The translations under genes and the position numbers were made by a program. Shown in pieces: positions 53,050 through 60,517 of a stretch of 64,000 nt of DNA. The notes under the pieces were generated by a model, which worked only from the letters and a program-made list of their open reading frames with translations, was not told the DNA's origin and ran no database searches. Within the stretch, counting starts at the first letter, position 1, and each line of letters opens with the position of its first letter. Source of the DNA: Thiomicrorhabdus sp. 6S3-12 (GTDB lineage: Bacteria; Pseudomonadota; Gammaproteobacteria; Thiomicrospirales; Thiomicrospiraceae); assembly GCF_017571475.1 (NCBI RefSeq), contig NZ_JAGETW010000006.1, positions 124,001-188,000 on the forward strand, read 5' to 3'.

Positions 53050-53877
53050 ATGGTAACAAGTCGGCAAGGTGTATTGAAAGGTGTAGCGGTTCTTCTTTTA
53101 ACCCTGGTTTTTGTAGTGATTAATGGGTGTGCTGTTACAAGTCAGAAAGCACTACAACCAATGGATTGGGTAGGTCAGTCTGTTGATGAATATCCTGTAA
53201 CGGGGGCAGGAGATTTTGATCGGCTGCGAAATAAACCGGTTAAAGTCGGATCTTATACTGCAAAGGTTAGAACTCAATCTCCGTGGGGATCTTTATCTAC
53301 CAGCACCATGTCTAGTACTGATGTGATAATCAATACAGGGACAGCGGAAAAAGGCCATGAGTTACGCAGTGGTTCAATGGAAACAAACAAAGACGCTGAA
53401 CTTGAAATTCATTTGGTCGGTTTAGAAGGGCTTTCAACGGATATTCGATGTAGACAAAAACTGGAAATTGAGTATGACAAGACGAGTGTTACGGATTCAA
53501 AAGGGAATAATGCTTTTTCAATGTCAGACTTAAAGAAATATTCTTCAACTCTAAATTGTCAAACAGGCAATGAACAAGATTACTGGCCCAAGTGGCAAAT
53601 GAAGCTAAGTAATAGTAAGCCTGAACCGCTTCAGGGCGTTCTGATAGTTGATGGAATCGAATATCGAGTTGTGGGTAGTCGGTCCTCCAATATCGGTCAT
53701 GCCCCAAATACGGTTAGTTACGATGTTAAGTTGAAGAATGAAACCATTGCATTGATTGATCGAAGTGGTGATGGAACGGTTAGCGTCAGGAAGTCTGTAG
53801 AGCAAAAACAGAAAGCGGCGATGATTTCAGTGGCTGTTGCATTGTTGTTGGCCAATGATCCCTTAGATCGAATTTAA
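53050..53877 (+). CDS. Predicted lipoprotein of unknown function
   Basis: 275 aa from ATG 53050 (GTG 53047 also possible). N-terminal hydrophobic helix ending VVINGC gives a lipobox with cysteine near residue 27, so it should be lipid-anchored. The mature part has repeated beta-like segments (KPVKVGSYTAKVRTQSPWGSL, VDGIEYRVVGSRSS) and a hydrophobic C-terminal end. No family recognised. It sits alone between the displaced terminator and the decayed tRNA-Ser copy. Confidence 0.65.
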   Translation: MVTSRQGVLKGVAVLLLTLVFVVINGCAVTSQKALQPMDWVGQSVDEYPVTGAGDFDRLRNKPVKVGSYTAKVRTQSPWGSLSTSTMSSTDVIINTGTAEKGHELRSGSMETNKDAELEIHLVGLEGLSTDIRCRQKLEIEYDKTSVTDSKGNNAFSMSDLKKYSSTLNCQTGNEQDYWPKWQMKLSNSKPEPLQGVLIVDGIEYRVVGSRSSNIGHAPNTVSYDVKLKNETIALIDRSGDGTVSVRKSVEQKQKAAMISVAVALLLANDPLDRI

Positions 53878-53902
53878 ACACTTCTCTGTTGTTTTTAGAC
53901 AA

Positions 53903-53990
53903 GGTGGTCTGGCTGAGTGCTTGAAGGCCGCGATCTTGAAAAGCGTTCAAGGTGAGTAGCCTACCTGGGATTCGAACCCCCTGTCGTCAT
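53903..53990 (+). pseudogene. Decayed second copy of tRNA-Ser(UGA)
   Basis: The segment matches the whole tRNA-Ser of 35450-35540 including 5-6 bases of its leader (GACAAGG), the D arm and the TGA anticodon loop, but acceptor strands GGTGGTC and TGTCGTC no longer pair, the anticodon stem has mismatches and CCA is lost. It is a tRNA pseudogene rather than an att fragment, because the 5' half is present. Confidence 0.8.
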
Positions 53991-54000
53991 TATTTCAAAG

Positions 54001-54027
54001 AGCCGAACAGGGATGTTCGGCTTTTTT
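54001..54027 (+). terminator. Terminator behind the tRNA-Ser pseudogene
   Basis: AGCCGAACA-GGGA-TGTTCGGCT with T-run; near copy of the terminator at 52565-52592. Shows that the duplication included the tRNA plus its terminator. Confidence 0.85.
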
Positions 54028-54419
54028 GGTTTCTGCGCTACAGATTTTTTGATGTGAATGGTTCTGCGTGGGTTTTGACAAATTGATTCAGTGAAGCTTT
54101 TTATACCAAACGGGCAGTTAGTGTCTTTTAGGCTCGTATCCGTGTCCAGTCTATTTTGGCTATCTGTTTTTGTGCCTTAAACTTGTCGCGGAGGTGAAAT
54201 CTAATGTTTTCAGGCGCGGCTTTCCGGCAGGATGCCAAATCGCTGTACTGACCTGTGATCCTGAAATTTTGCTGATTTCAATTTTGATCTAAGTTTCTTT
54301 TTTATCTTTTATAGATGCGTTTTCTATTCTTTATCAGCCTTAACTTGCATCGGAAATTTATCAATTTAAGGTAAAATATTTTTACCTTTGGCTGTTATTT
54401 ATGTACTATGACTACATAA
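54028..54419. other. 392-bp gap without recognised features
   Basis: AT-rich toward its right end; no coding frame with a ribosome site and no strong hairpin seen. Confidence 0.5.
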
Positions 54420-54833
54420 ATGTTTGTTTTTATTCGGTTTAAGTTTGCCGTTTGGGTGTGTGTTATGGATTCCATTTTATTTCTTATACTCCTGTTTTTA
54501 GGTTTATGGGTCGTTTTCACTAAAATAATGGGGAGGTTTGTATACTCCTCATTTTTCTCTATATATGGTGGTATGCTGGCTTCGTTAATCATGCTTTCCT
54601 GGGTTACGGATTACGGTGTTGACGGAGATAAGCTTTCATCGCATAACATTGCGCAAGCTTCTGCTGCGGATGAAGATTTAGGTATTGATTTTGATTCTTT
54701 GGAGGCAACCGGTGCTGGTTCGAGCCAGGATAAGTTGAATCATCGAGCAGACGACGAGTGTATGGCAGGATCAACGGATGTCGAATGCATGCTCAAGGAA
54801 CTGCAAGAATCCAGAGAAAGTCTGTTGAGATAA
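54420..54833 (+). CDS. Hypothetical membrane protein (137 aa)
   Basis: Two hydrophobic helices (about 17-35 and 41-62 from ATG 54420; ATG 54465, MDSILFLIL, may be the real start) followed by an acidic, serine-rich C-terminal tail with two cysteines (DDECMAGSTDVECML). Not recognised. No strong ribosome site for either start. A terminator follows at 54927. Confidence 0.5.
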   Translation: MFVFIRFKFAVWVCVMDSILFLILLFLGLWVVFTKIMGRFVYSSFFSIYGGMLASLIMLSWVTDYGVDGDKLSSHNIAQASAADEDLGIDFDSLEATGAGSSQDKLNHRADDECMAGSTDVECMLKELQESRESLLR

Positions 54834-54926
54834 AGTTCCTTTCAAGAAAATATTGTGGGAAACCACTTTAGTGGAAGCTTTTCTTACCGCTTTAATCGCA
54901 CTTCAATCAAGCCTTATTATTGAAGC

Positions 54927-54958
54927 CCGCACATGGTTATCGCAGAGTGCGGTTTTTT
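54927..54958 (+). terminator. Rho-independent terminator
   Basis: CCGCA (54927-54931) pairs with TGCGG (54948-54952), with further weak pairing inside, followed by six T. Separates the 137-aa gene from the tRNA cluster. Confidence 0.65.
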
Positions 54959-55038
54959 CTTTTTGAGGGCTTGAAAAGGGCGTTTTGACGAGCTTTGGCA
55001 TTTCTAGGAAAAAAATAAATTATTTTGTAATTTGCCAG

Positions 55039-55067
55039 TTGACACCCTAGGCTGCGCTCTATACAAT
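55039..55067 (+). promoter_or_regulatory. Promoter of the tRNA cluster
   Basis: Consensus TTGACA at 55039-55044 and TACAAT at 55062-55067 with a 17-base spacer, 18 bases before the first tRNA. A GC-rich discriminator-like stretch (CGCC) follows, as in stable-RNA promoters. Confidence 0.85.
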
Positions 55068-55084
55068 ACGCCACATCTTGATTT

Positions 55085-55161
55085 CGGAGTATAGCGCAGC
55101 CTGGTAGCGCACCTGTTTTGGGTACAGGTGGTCGGGGGTTCAAATCCCTCTACTCCGACCA
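55085..55161 (+). tRNA. tRNA-Pro(UGG), copy 1
   Basis: 77 bases. Acceptor CGGAGTA/TACTCCG, anticodon TGG in the loop TTTTGGGTA, encoded CCA. Identical to the copy at 55453-55529. Confidence 0.96.
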
Positions 55162-55199
55162 TTCAATTTGGTTCAAGGTATTATGTGGTTCGATATTAT

Positions 55200-55276
55200 G
55201 CGCCCATAGCACAACTGGATAGTGCATCGCCCTTCTAAGGCGAGGGTTTCAGGTTCGAATCCTGATGGGCGTGCCA
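55200..55276 (+). tRNA. tRNA-Arg(UCU)
   Basis: 77 bases. Acceptor GCGCCCA/TGGGCGT, anticodon TCT in CTTCTAA, encoded CCA. Confidence 0.95.
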
Positions 55277-55303
55277 TTTACGGCGTGTCAATCAACATCC
55301 TAC

Positions 55304-55380
55304 GGCGGATGTAGCTCAGTTGGTAGAGCCCAGGATTGTGATTCCTGTTGTCGCGGGTTCGATCCCCGTCATTCGCCCCA
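55304..55380 (+). tRNA. tRNA-His(GUG)
   Basis: 77 bases including the G-1 typical of tRNA-His opposite C73. Acceptor GCGGATG/CATTCGC (one G-U pair), anticodon GTG in TTGTGAT, encoded CCA. Confidence 0.95.
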
Positions 55381-55452
55381 CATTCTGAAGATTCGATTCT
55401 TTTCGGGTTTTCAACAAAAGTTAAGTTTCATCTAGGACTTAACTTTCTGTTT

Positions 55453-55529
55453 CGGAGTATAGCGCAGCCTGGTAGCGCACCTGTTTTGGGTACAGGTGGT
55501 CGGGGGTTCAAATCCCTCTACTCCGACCA
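55453..55529 (+). tRNA. tRNA-Pro(UGG), copy 2
   Basis: Identical over its 77 bases to the copy at 55085-55161, with the same immediate leader TTT; recent duplication inside the cluster. Confidence 0.96.
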
Positions 55530-55897
55530 TTTATTCTTTTCGATTTCTTTGTCTTTCTGATTAATATCGTTATTGCTTTTCTTGGCGTATTGTTTTCTCT
55601 GCGAAAATAGAATCGTTTTCCCCGTTCTTACCTGATACTGAAGCGGCTGCTTAAGTACTTCTGGGCCATTCCTAAATGGGTCTTGCCATCAGAGTGTTTT
55701 CATTTGGATTGTTATCAAAAAATTTCCTTACTAACTTCACGTTCCGAGATATGTTGCTGATTTGAAAAAATTGTTGTGTTGCTGCGTAACACAAGATAAT
55801 GTTTTCATTAGTCGGCATAAAACCGATAAAGGTGCATTTAACGATAGGATAATGCAATCGTTAGTGTGATTCTGTTTAACCAATAACTGGATAATCT
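55530..55897. other. 368-bp gap without recognised genes
   Basis: No strong terminator or coding frame. A 61-codon minus-strand frame exists at 55672-55857 but has no ribosome site and no protein-like pattern. Confidence 0.5.
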
Positions 55898-56167
55898 ATG
55901 TTTGAAAACGGTGATCTGATCTTGGCGATGGGTGCCATTTCTGTAATTTACGCTCTGATTCTTTTCTATATCTCTAATAAAACCAAATATCAAATTCTGA
56001 CGATTATTGGCGTATCGCTATTAATCTTTGGCGGTTTTGCCGCTTATGAAGGCAAGCAAAGCAGCGCATTTTTAAAGGATTATGTGCCCGCCCTTTATTC
56101 GGACGGAGAGCTTGCTTCGCATGAGATTCGCTCGGTATTCAATAAGGCGTCAGACGCCATCAACTGA
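55898..56167 (+). CDS. Small membrane protein (89 aa)
   Basis: Two membrane helices (about 7-24 and 33-50), then a soluble tail ending HEIRSVFNKASDAIN. No recognised family. It ends one base before the stop of the convergent thpR. The ribosome site is weak (ACTGGA). Confidence 0.6.
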   Translation: MFENGDLILAMGAISVIYALILFYISNKTKYQILTIIGVSLLIFGGFAAYEGKQSSAFLKDYVPALYSDGELASHEIRSVFNKASDAIN

Positions 56168-56740
56168 TTAATCGTAGCTTTCCAGCCGTATGCTTTTCAA
56201 AGGCGTATAGATAGGGGAAGTGTGCGTTAATTGGCTCTCATAGAGCGTAATTCGTTCGACTTTTAGCCAGATATCGTCGAGTCGGCTGATATCGGACGGA
56301 ATGTGGATTGCGCTCGGATCGCTGTGGGTTTTGATTCTGCCCAGACTGATATGCGGGCGGAAGGTCTGTTTTCGCGCTTCCAGACCGATCGGCTTTAGAT
56401 GTTGTTCGATTTCCCTGACAAGATATTGCATCGGAAGGGTTGCATCCAGTGATGCTATGACGGTATGCGGTTTTTTCGGTGTCGGAAACAGCTGAATCTG
56501 GCGGACTTCGGCCTCAAAGAAACTCATTCCCTCGGAAAACCACTCTTCCATCGAATCCATTACCTGCTGGATTTTTTCTTGCGGAATTTTCGATCCGAGA
56601 AACTGCAAAGTCAGATGGTAATTTTCTTCAGGAAACCAGCGAACCTGATTCGCCCAGGACAACGTTTGCAGACGTTTGCTGATTGCCGACAGCGATTCCG
56701 AGGTTTTATCATCAACAGGAAGAGCAATAAAGCTGCGCAT
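56168..56740 (-). CDS. thpR: RNA 2',3'-cyclic phosphodiesterase ThpR (LigT)
   Basis: 190 aa with the two 2H-phosphoesterase motifs: YHLTLQFLG and FRPHISLGR. It opens 2',3'-cyclic phosphates on RNA ends. Located 17 bases behind amylosucrase on the same strand, likely cotranscribed with the sucrose genes but functionally separate. Confidence 0.93.
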   Translation of the reverse strand: MRSFIALPVDDKTSESLSAISKRLQTLSWANQVRWFPEENYHLTLQFLGSKIPQEKIQQVMDSMEEWFSEGMSFFEAEVRQIQLFPTPKKPHTVIASLDATLPMQYLVREIEQHLKPIGLEARKQTFRPHISLGRIKTHSDPSAIHIPSDISRLDDIWLKVERITLYESQLTHTSPIYTPLKSIRLESYD

Positions 56741-56757
56741 AGCGGTTTTGAGTGCTC

Positions 56758-58713
56758 CTAGATCGTGCTTAGCCAGTAAAAGCCGAAACGGGGAATAACC
56801 AGAGTGTTATTAAATATCTCCGGTTTCTGGCGCGTATAAAGATCTATAAACTGGCATTCGCGTTCTTTCATGCAGCCGGCAACATCCTGCATATCCAGTT
56901 TTTGCGGCTGGTTGTTGAAGTTGGCGACGACCAGTACCTGCTCGTTATATCGCTGACTGCTGTAGCGGTTGAATACGAACAGGTTCGGGTTGCCGACGTC
57001 AATCAGTTCGCGGTTATTGAAGTCGGAAAACACTTCGATCTCTTTGCGGACGCTGATCATCTTTTTAATCGCGCTGAAAATTTCATATTCAATGGTTCCC
57101 GGCGTGTTGCGTCTTTCGGCTTTATCCCAGTCAATAAACGGGCGGTGTACCCAGCGATTATCGTCCATTTTGTTCGGATCCTCGAGATAGGAGTCGTCGT
57201 TTAAGGTGCCGATTTCATCACCGTAATAAAGCAGAGGGATTCCACCGAACGAAAGGATCATGCTGTGCAGCAGGGTAATAATCTGGACGGCATCCTGTTG
57301 TGCCTGTATATCGTTGTTCTTCAGGGCATATTCGAGTCCGACCAGTGATGCCAAAGAGCCAGAAATACGGGCGTCTCCGGTTTTTGAGTTTTCGGCGAAC
57401 GGCAGGCCATGCGAATGAGAATTTTCATATCTTCCGGTCAGAAAATCGATCAGGAATCGTCGGTGTGAGTTCGGATCGTAGCCAGCCTGAATGATGTCCT
57501 GATCGTCGAATCCCAGTCCGATATCATCATGGCAGCGAATATAATTGAGCCAGGTCGCACGTTCCAGTTTAACCGGCAAACTTTTGATTCCCTGCGTCAG
57601 AAGATTGGCATTTTTCGTCGCAACGGCGTCCCACAGCAGAGCCATAAAGGTTGCGTTATAGGCGATTTCGCACTCTTTAGCGATGACGGCGTCTTCACCG
57701 AAATATTTTGTGACTTCAACCGGCGCGACGATCGCTTCGGCAATAAATAGTACGCCCGGAGCCGTCACCTGACAGCAGTCTTTGAGTAACTGTAGAATCA
57801 GGTGCGCTTCGTGTTCGTTCTGACAGGTGCTGCCGATTTTTTTCCACAGGAACGCGACAGCGTCGAGTCGGAGAATATCGGCTCCCTGATTGGCCCAGTA
57901 GAGAATGATGTCGAGCATTTCGATAAAGACCGAAGGATTGCTGTAGTTCAGATCCCATTGGTAATCGTTGAAAACGGTCATTACCCAGCGTTGCATCTCC
58001 TCATCCCAGGTGAAGTTACCCGGCGCGGTTTCGGGGAAGACTTCGAGCATGCTCTCTTCGAACATGTCCGGGATATTGCGGGTTTTGAAGGTGTAGTAGT
58101 AATCCTGATAAGTTTCGTCACCGGCGCGGGCTTTCTGCGCCCATTCATGCTCATCGGAAGTATGGTTGAGTACCACGTCCAGGGCCAGCAAAATATCCCG
58201 AGAGTGCATCTCTTTCGAGAGCGCTTGCAAGTCTTCGAGCGTTCCGACACGGTCATCGACGGCGCGGAAGTCGCTGACGGCATAACCGCCGTCACTTCGG
58301 CCGTCCGGGCATTCCATGATCGGCATAATATGAACCATATTAATGCCCAGTTCCTGAAAATAATTCAGGTGGCTTTTCATTCCTTTGAGATCGCCGGCAA
58401 ATCCGTTGGCGTAGAGCGCCATCCCAACCCATTTTTGACTCAGAAACCAGTTGTAGTCTTTTTCCCGGTCGATATCGATCTGTTTTAGCTTCTCCGACCG
58501 TTTAATGTATTTACGGGCCATGGTCTCGACCAGTTTCAATGCCTGTTCATTGAAATCGGGCCGATCTCCGTACAGGCGTTCAAACAAACCGTGAATGGCG
58601 TAAAAGTTGGCGCCAAGGCGGGTATAGAAATGACGCAGATCCTGTTCGGATATTTCAGGTTTGATCTGGTTAAGGATGTCGTTCAGCAGCGAGTGGGAAA
58701 TTTGCTCGTACAT
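56758..58713 (-). CDS. ams: Amylosucrase (GH13 subfamily 4)
   Basis: 651 aa, matching the roughly 640-aa family. Helical N-terminal domain (1-90), then the GH13 barrel with DVVLNHTSDEHEW, nucleophile D in ADILRLDAVAF, acid/base E in LFIAEAIVAP, transition-state D in IRCHDDIGLGF, and a C-terminal beta domain. It converts sucrose to alpha-1,4-glucan and fructose or hydrolyses it. The gene sits behind SPS, SPP and fructokinase, so it uses the sucrose they make. A sucrose hydrolase role cannot be excluded. Confidence 0.88.
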   Translation of the reverse strand: MYEQISHSLLNDILNQIKPEISEQDLRHFYTRLGANFYAIHGLFERLYGDRPDFNEQALKLVETMARKYIKRSEKLKQIDIDREKDYNWFLSQKWVGMALYANGFAGDLKGMKSHLNYFQELGINMVHIMPIMECPDGRSDGGYAVSDFRAVDDRVGTLEDLQALSKEMHSRDILLALDVVLNHTSDEHEWAQKARAGDETYQDYYYTFKTRNIPDMFEESMLEVFPETAPGNFTWDEEMQRWVMTVFNDYQWDLNYSNPSVFIEMLDIILYWANQGADILRLDAVAFLWKKIGSTCQNEHEAHLILQLLKDCCQVTAPGVLFIAEAIVAPVEVTKYFGEDAVIAKECEIAYNATFMALLWDAVATKNANLLTQGIKSLPVKLERATWLNYIRCHDDIGLGFDDQDIIQAGYDPNSHRRFLIDFLTGRYENSHSHGLPFAENSKTGDARISGSLASLVGLEYALKNNDIQAQQDAVQIITLLHSMILSFGGIPLLYYGDEIGTLNDDSYLEDPNKMDDNRWVHRPFIDWDKAERRNTPGTIEYEIFSAIKKMISVRKEIEVFSDFNNRELIDVGNPNLFVFNRYSSQRYNEQVLVVANFNNQPQKLDMQDVAGCMKERECQFIDLYTRQKPEIFNNTLVIPRFGFYWLSTI

Positions 58714-58790
58714 AGGGCTCTCGTCGGGGGTTGTCAGATGTTTGTCTATTTCTCGTCTAAAAATTCGAATGAATTTTCATCTTAGCAGCT

Positions 58791-59666
58791 TTATTGCCTG
58801 AAAGCGTTGCGGTAAAAATCCGGGTCTGTGCTCAGGGCGCCGCGCAAACCGATGATTTTTGCGGCGAAAGTCTGTGCTTGTTGTAGCGTATGTTGTATCG
58901 GCCAGTTGTGAAGCAGGCCGTGAATGTAGACGGAGGTGAAAGCGTCACCAGCCCCGACAGTATCGACAAAGTGTTCGATTTTCGGTGGCGTCTGTCGGAA
59001 AAATCCCTCTTCGCACAGCACCGATGAGCCTTCGGCTCCTTGAGTCACAATCAACTGCTGGCAGGCAAACTTGGAACGAAAAGCATGCATGGCTTTTTGC
59101 AGGTCTGAGTCGTTAAATCCGAGTTCATGCAGCTCGTCGATATTGAGTTTGACCCATCTGGCGGCATGAAGCCACTTGAAAAGAGAGGTTTTGTCCCACC
59201 AGGGTGCGCGCAGGTTTACATCGAGAAAAACAGACCAGTCTCCGGCTTTTTGTAAACGCACAAACTGTTGTTTAGAATCGGCCGAACGCAGAGCCAGTGA
59301 ACCGTGATAAAGAATGCCGCCGTGATGGTTTAAATTCATTTCGTCAAAACGGATAAAGTCATAGGCACTGTGCGCTGTAATATCGTAATGCGGTTCATTG
59401 TCGATCAGCTCGATCTGTACCTGACCGGTCGGATGCTGCGGGTCCTGTTGGATAAATTGCGTTTCAATCCCCCAGTCTCTGGCATTTTTCAGAATTTGCA
59501 CACCGAGCGCATCTTGTCCGATGCGTGAAACAAAAACCGGGCTGTCGCCAAAGGCCTGCAAATGCCAGCAGATATTAAAGGGGGCGCCGCCGAGCACTTT
59601 TTCTCCGTTTGGAAAGCAATCAAACAGAACTTCGCCGAAAATCGTGACGGAGTTGAAATCAGTCAT
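58791..59666 (-). CDS. fruK: Fructokinase (PfkB/ribokinase family)
   Basis: 291 aa from ATG 59666, which overlaps the SPP stop as ATGA. PfkB family: GEVLFDCFPNG and GGAPFNICWHL near the N terminus, DTVGAGDAFTS with the catalytic D near the C terminus. In sucrose operons of halotolerant methanotrophs this position encodes the fructokinase that recycles fructose released by amylosucrase. Specificity is inferred from that context. Confidence 0.85.
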   Translation of the reverse strand: MTDFNSVTIFGEVLFDCFPNGEKVLGGAPFNICWHLQAFGDSPVFVSRIGQDALGVQILKNARDWGIETQFIQQDPQHPTGQVQIELIDNEPHYDITAHSAYDFIRFDEMNLNHHGGILYHGSLALRSADSKQQFVRLQKAGDWSVFLDVNLRAPWWDKTSLFKWLHAARWVKLNIDELHELGFNDSDLQKAMHAFRSKFACQQLIVTQGAEGSSVLCEEGFFRQTPPKIEHFVDTVGAGDAFTSVYIHGLLHNWPIQHTLQQAQTFAAKIIGLRGALSTDPDFYRNAFRQ

Positions 59667-60517
59667 ATAAGAGTATCCCAATCGTGTAATCGTTCTTTGA
59701 TATGCGGAAAGTAATGTTCGACGCCCTGCAAAATACCGGCAGCATAGTTGCCGTTGGCATGGTGGGTATTTTCCGCCTGGAAAAACTGCAGCCGATTTCC
59801 GTTTTGCTGTGCTTCGTTTTGCGCCTGAAATTTCAGCTCGTCGGTGGCATTGGCGACCAGAATCGATTGGATCGAACTGGTCAGTACCGGCAGGTCGTTG
59901 CCACTGTCGCCCGAGAACACCGTGGCCTGTTGAGGAAAGTTCAGATAATCCCGCAGAAATTCGATCGCATGCAGTTTTGTGGCGTTAGGCGGCAGTATGT
60001 CCAGCAGGCCCAGATCAATGGTTTCATCTACGCTCCAGATCAGACTGTGCGCCAGTCCGTACTGGTCAAGACATTCTTTGGTCTGTGACAGATAATCGCT
60101 TGAATCCAACCGCTGCAAGTCTGCATAGAAACTGATTTTGTGCGTATTCTGTTTGGACGGCTCCTGAAGCCTCAGTCCGGAAATTTTTCGCAGTGATATT
60201 TGAACCTGATCGAGATTTTGTTGTGACCAGCCCTGATCGATTTCGTTCTCCCATACCCGCATCGGGTGCCAGTCCTGATAATCTCGGTGATAGATTTTGG
60301 TTCCGACATCGGTAATGGCGTAGTTGGGTTGCGGCAACTGGAAGTTTTTAATAGCGCTTTGCATCAGATCCAGGTGGCGTCCGGTGACATACACCAGGGT
60401 TATCTCCGGCAGTTCGCACAGTTCCCGGAACAGGGGGCGCGCCATAGGATGTTCCGGTTGGGTTCCGTTCGGGATAAGGGTTCGATCAAGGTCGGTGCAT
60501 AATAAGATCGAGGTCAT
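59663..60517 (-). CDS. spp: Sucrose-6-phosphate phosphatase (HAD family)
   Basis: 284 aa. HAD motif I DLDRTLIPNG at residues 9-18, motif II VTGRHLDLM, and motif IV GDSGNDLPVL. Start shares TAATG with the end of sucrose-phosphate synthase. It releases sucrose from sucrose-6-phosphate. The related mannosyl-phosphoglycerate phosphatases have similar motifs, but the neighbour gene fixes the assignment. Confidence 0.92.
   Translation of the reverse strand: MTSILLCTDLDRTLIPNGTQPEHPMARPLFRELCELPEITLVYVTGRHLDLMQSAIKNFQLPQPNYAITDVGTKIYHRDYQDWHPMRVWENEIDQGWSQQNLDQVQISLRKISGLRLQEPSKQNTHKISFYADLQRLDSSDYLSQTKECLDQYGLAHSLIWSVDETIDLGLLDILPPNATKLHAIEFLRDYLNFPQQATVFSGDSGNDLPVLTSSIQSILVANATDELKFQAQNEAQQNGNRLQFFQAENTHHANGNYAAGILQGVEHYFPHIKERLHDWDTLI

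Noticed and set aside
55348-55560. 70-codon frame through tRNA-His and tRNA-Pro
   Set aside because: It overlaps two complete tRNA genes; coding is not plausible.
57802-58488. 228-codon plus-strand frame opposite amylosucrase
   Set aside because: Antisense to the conserved GH13 barrel and without a start signal.
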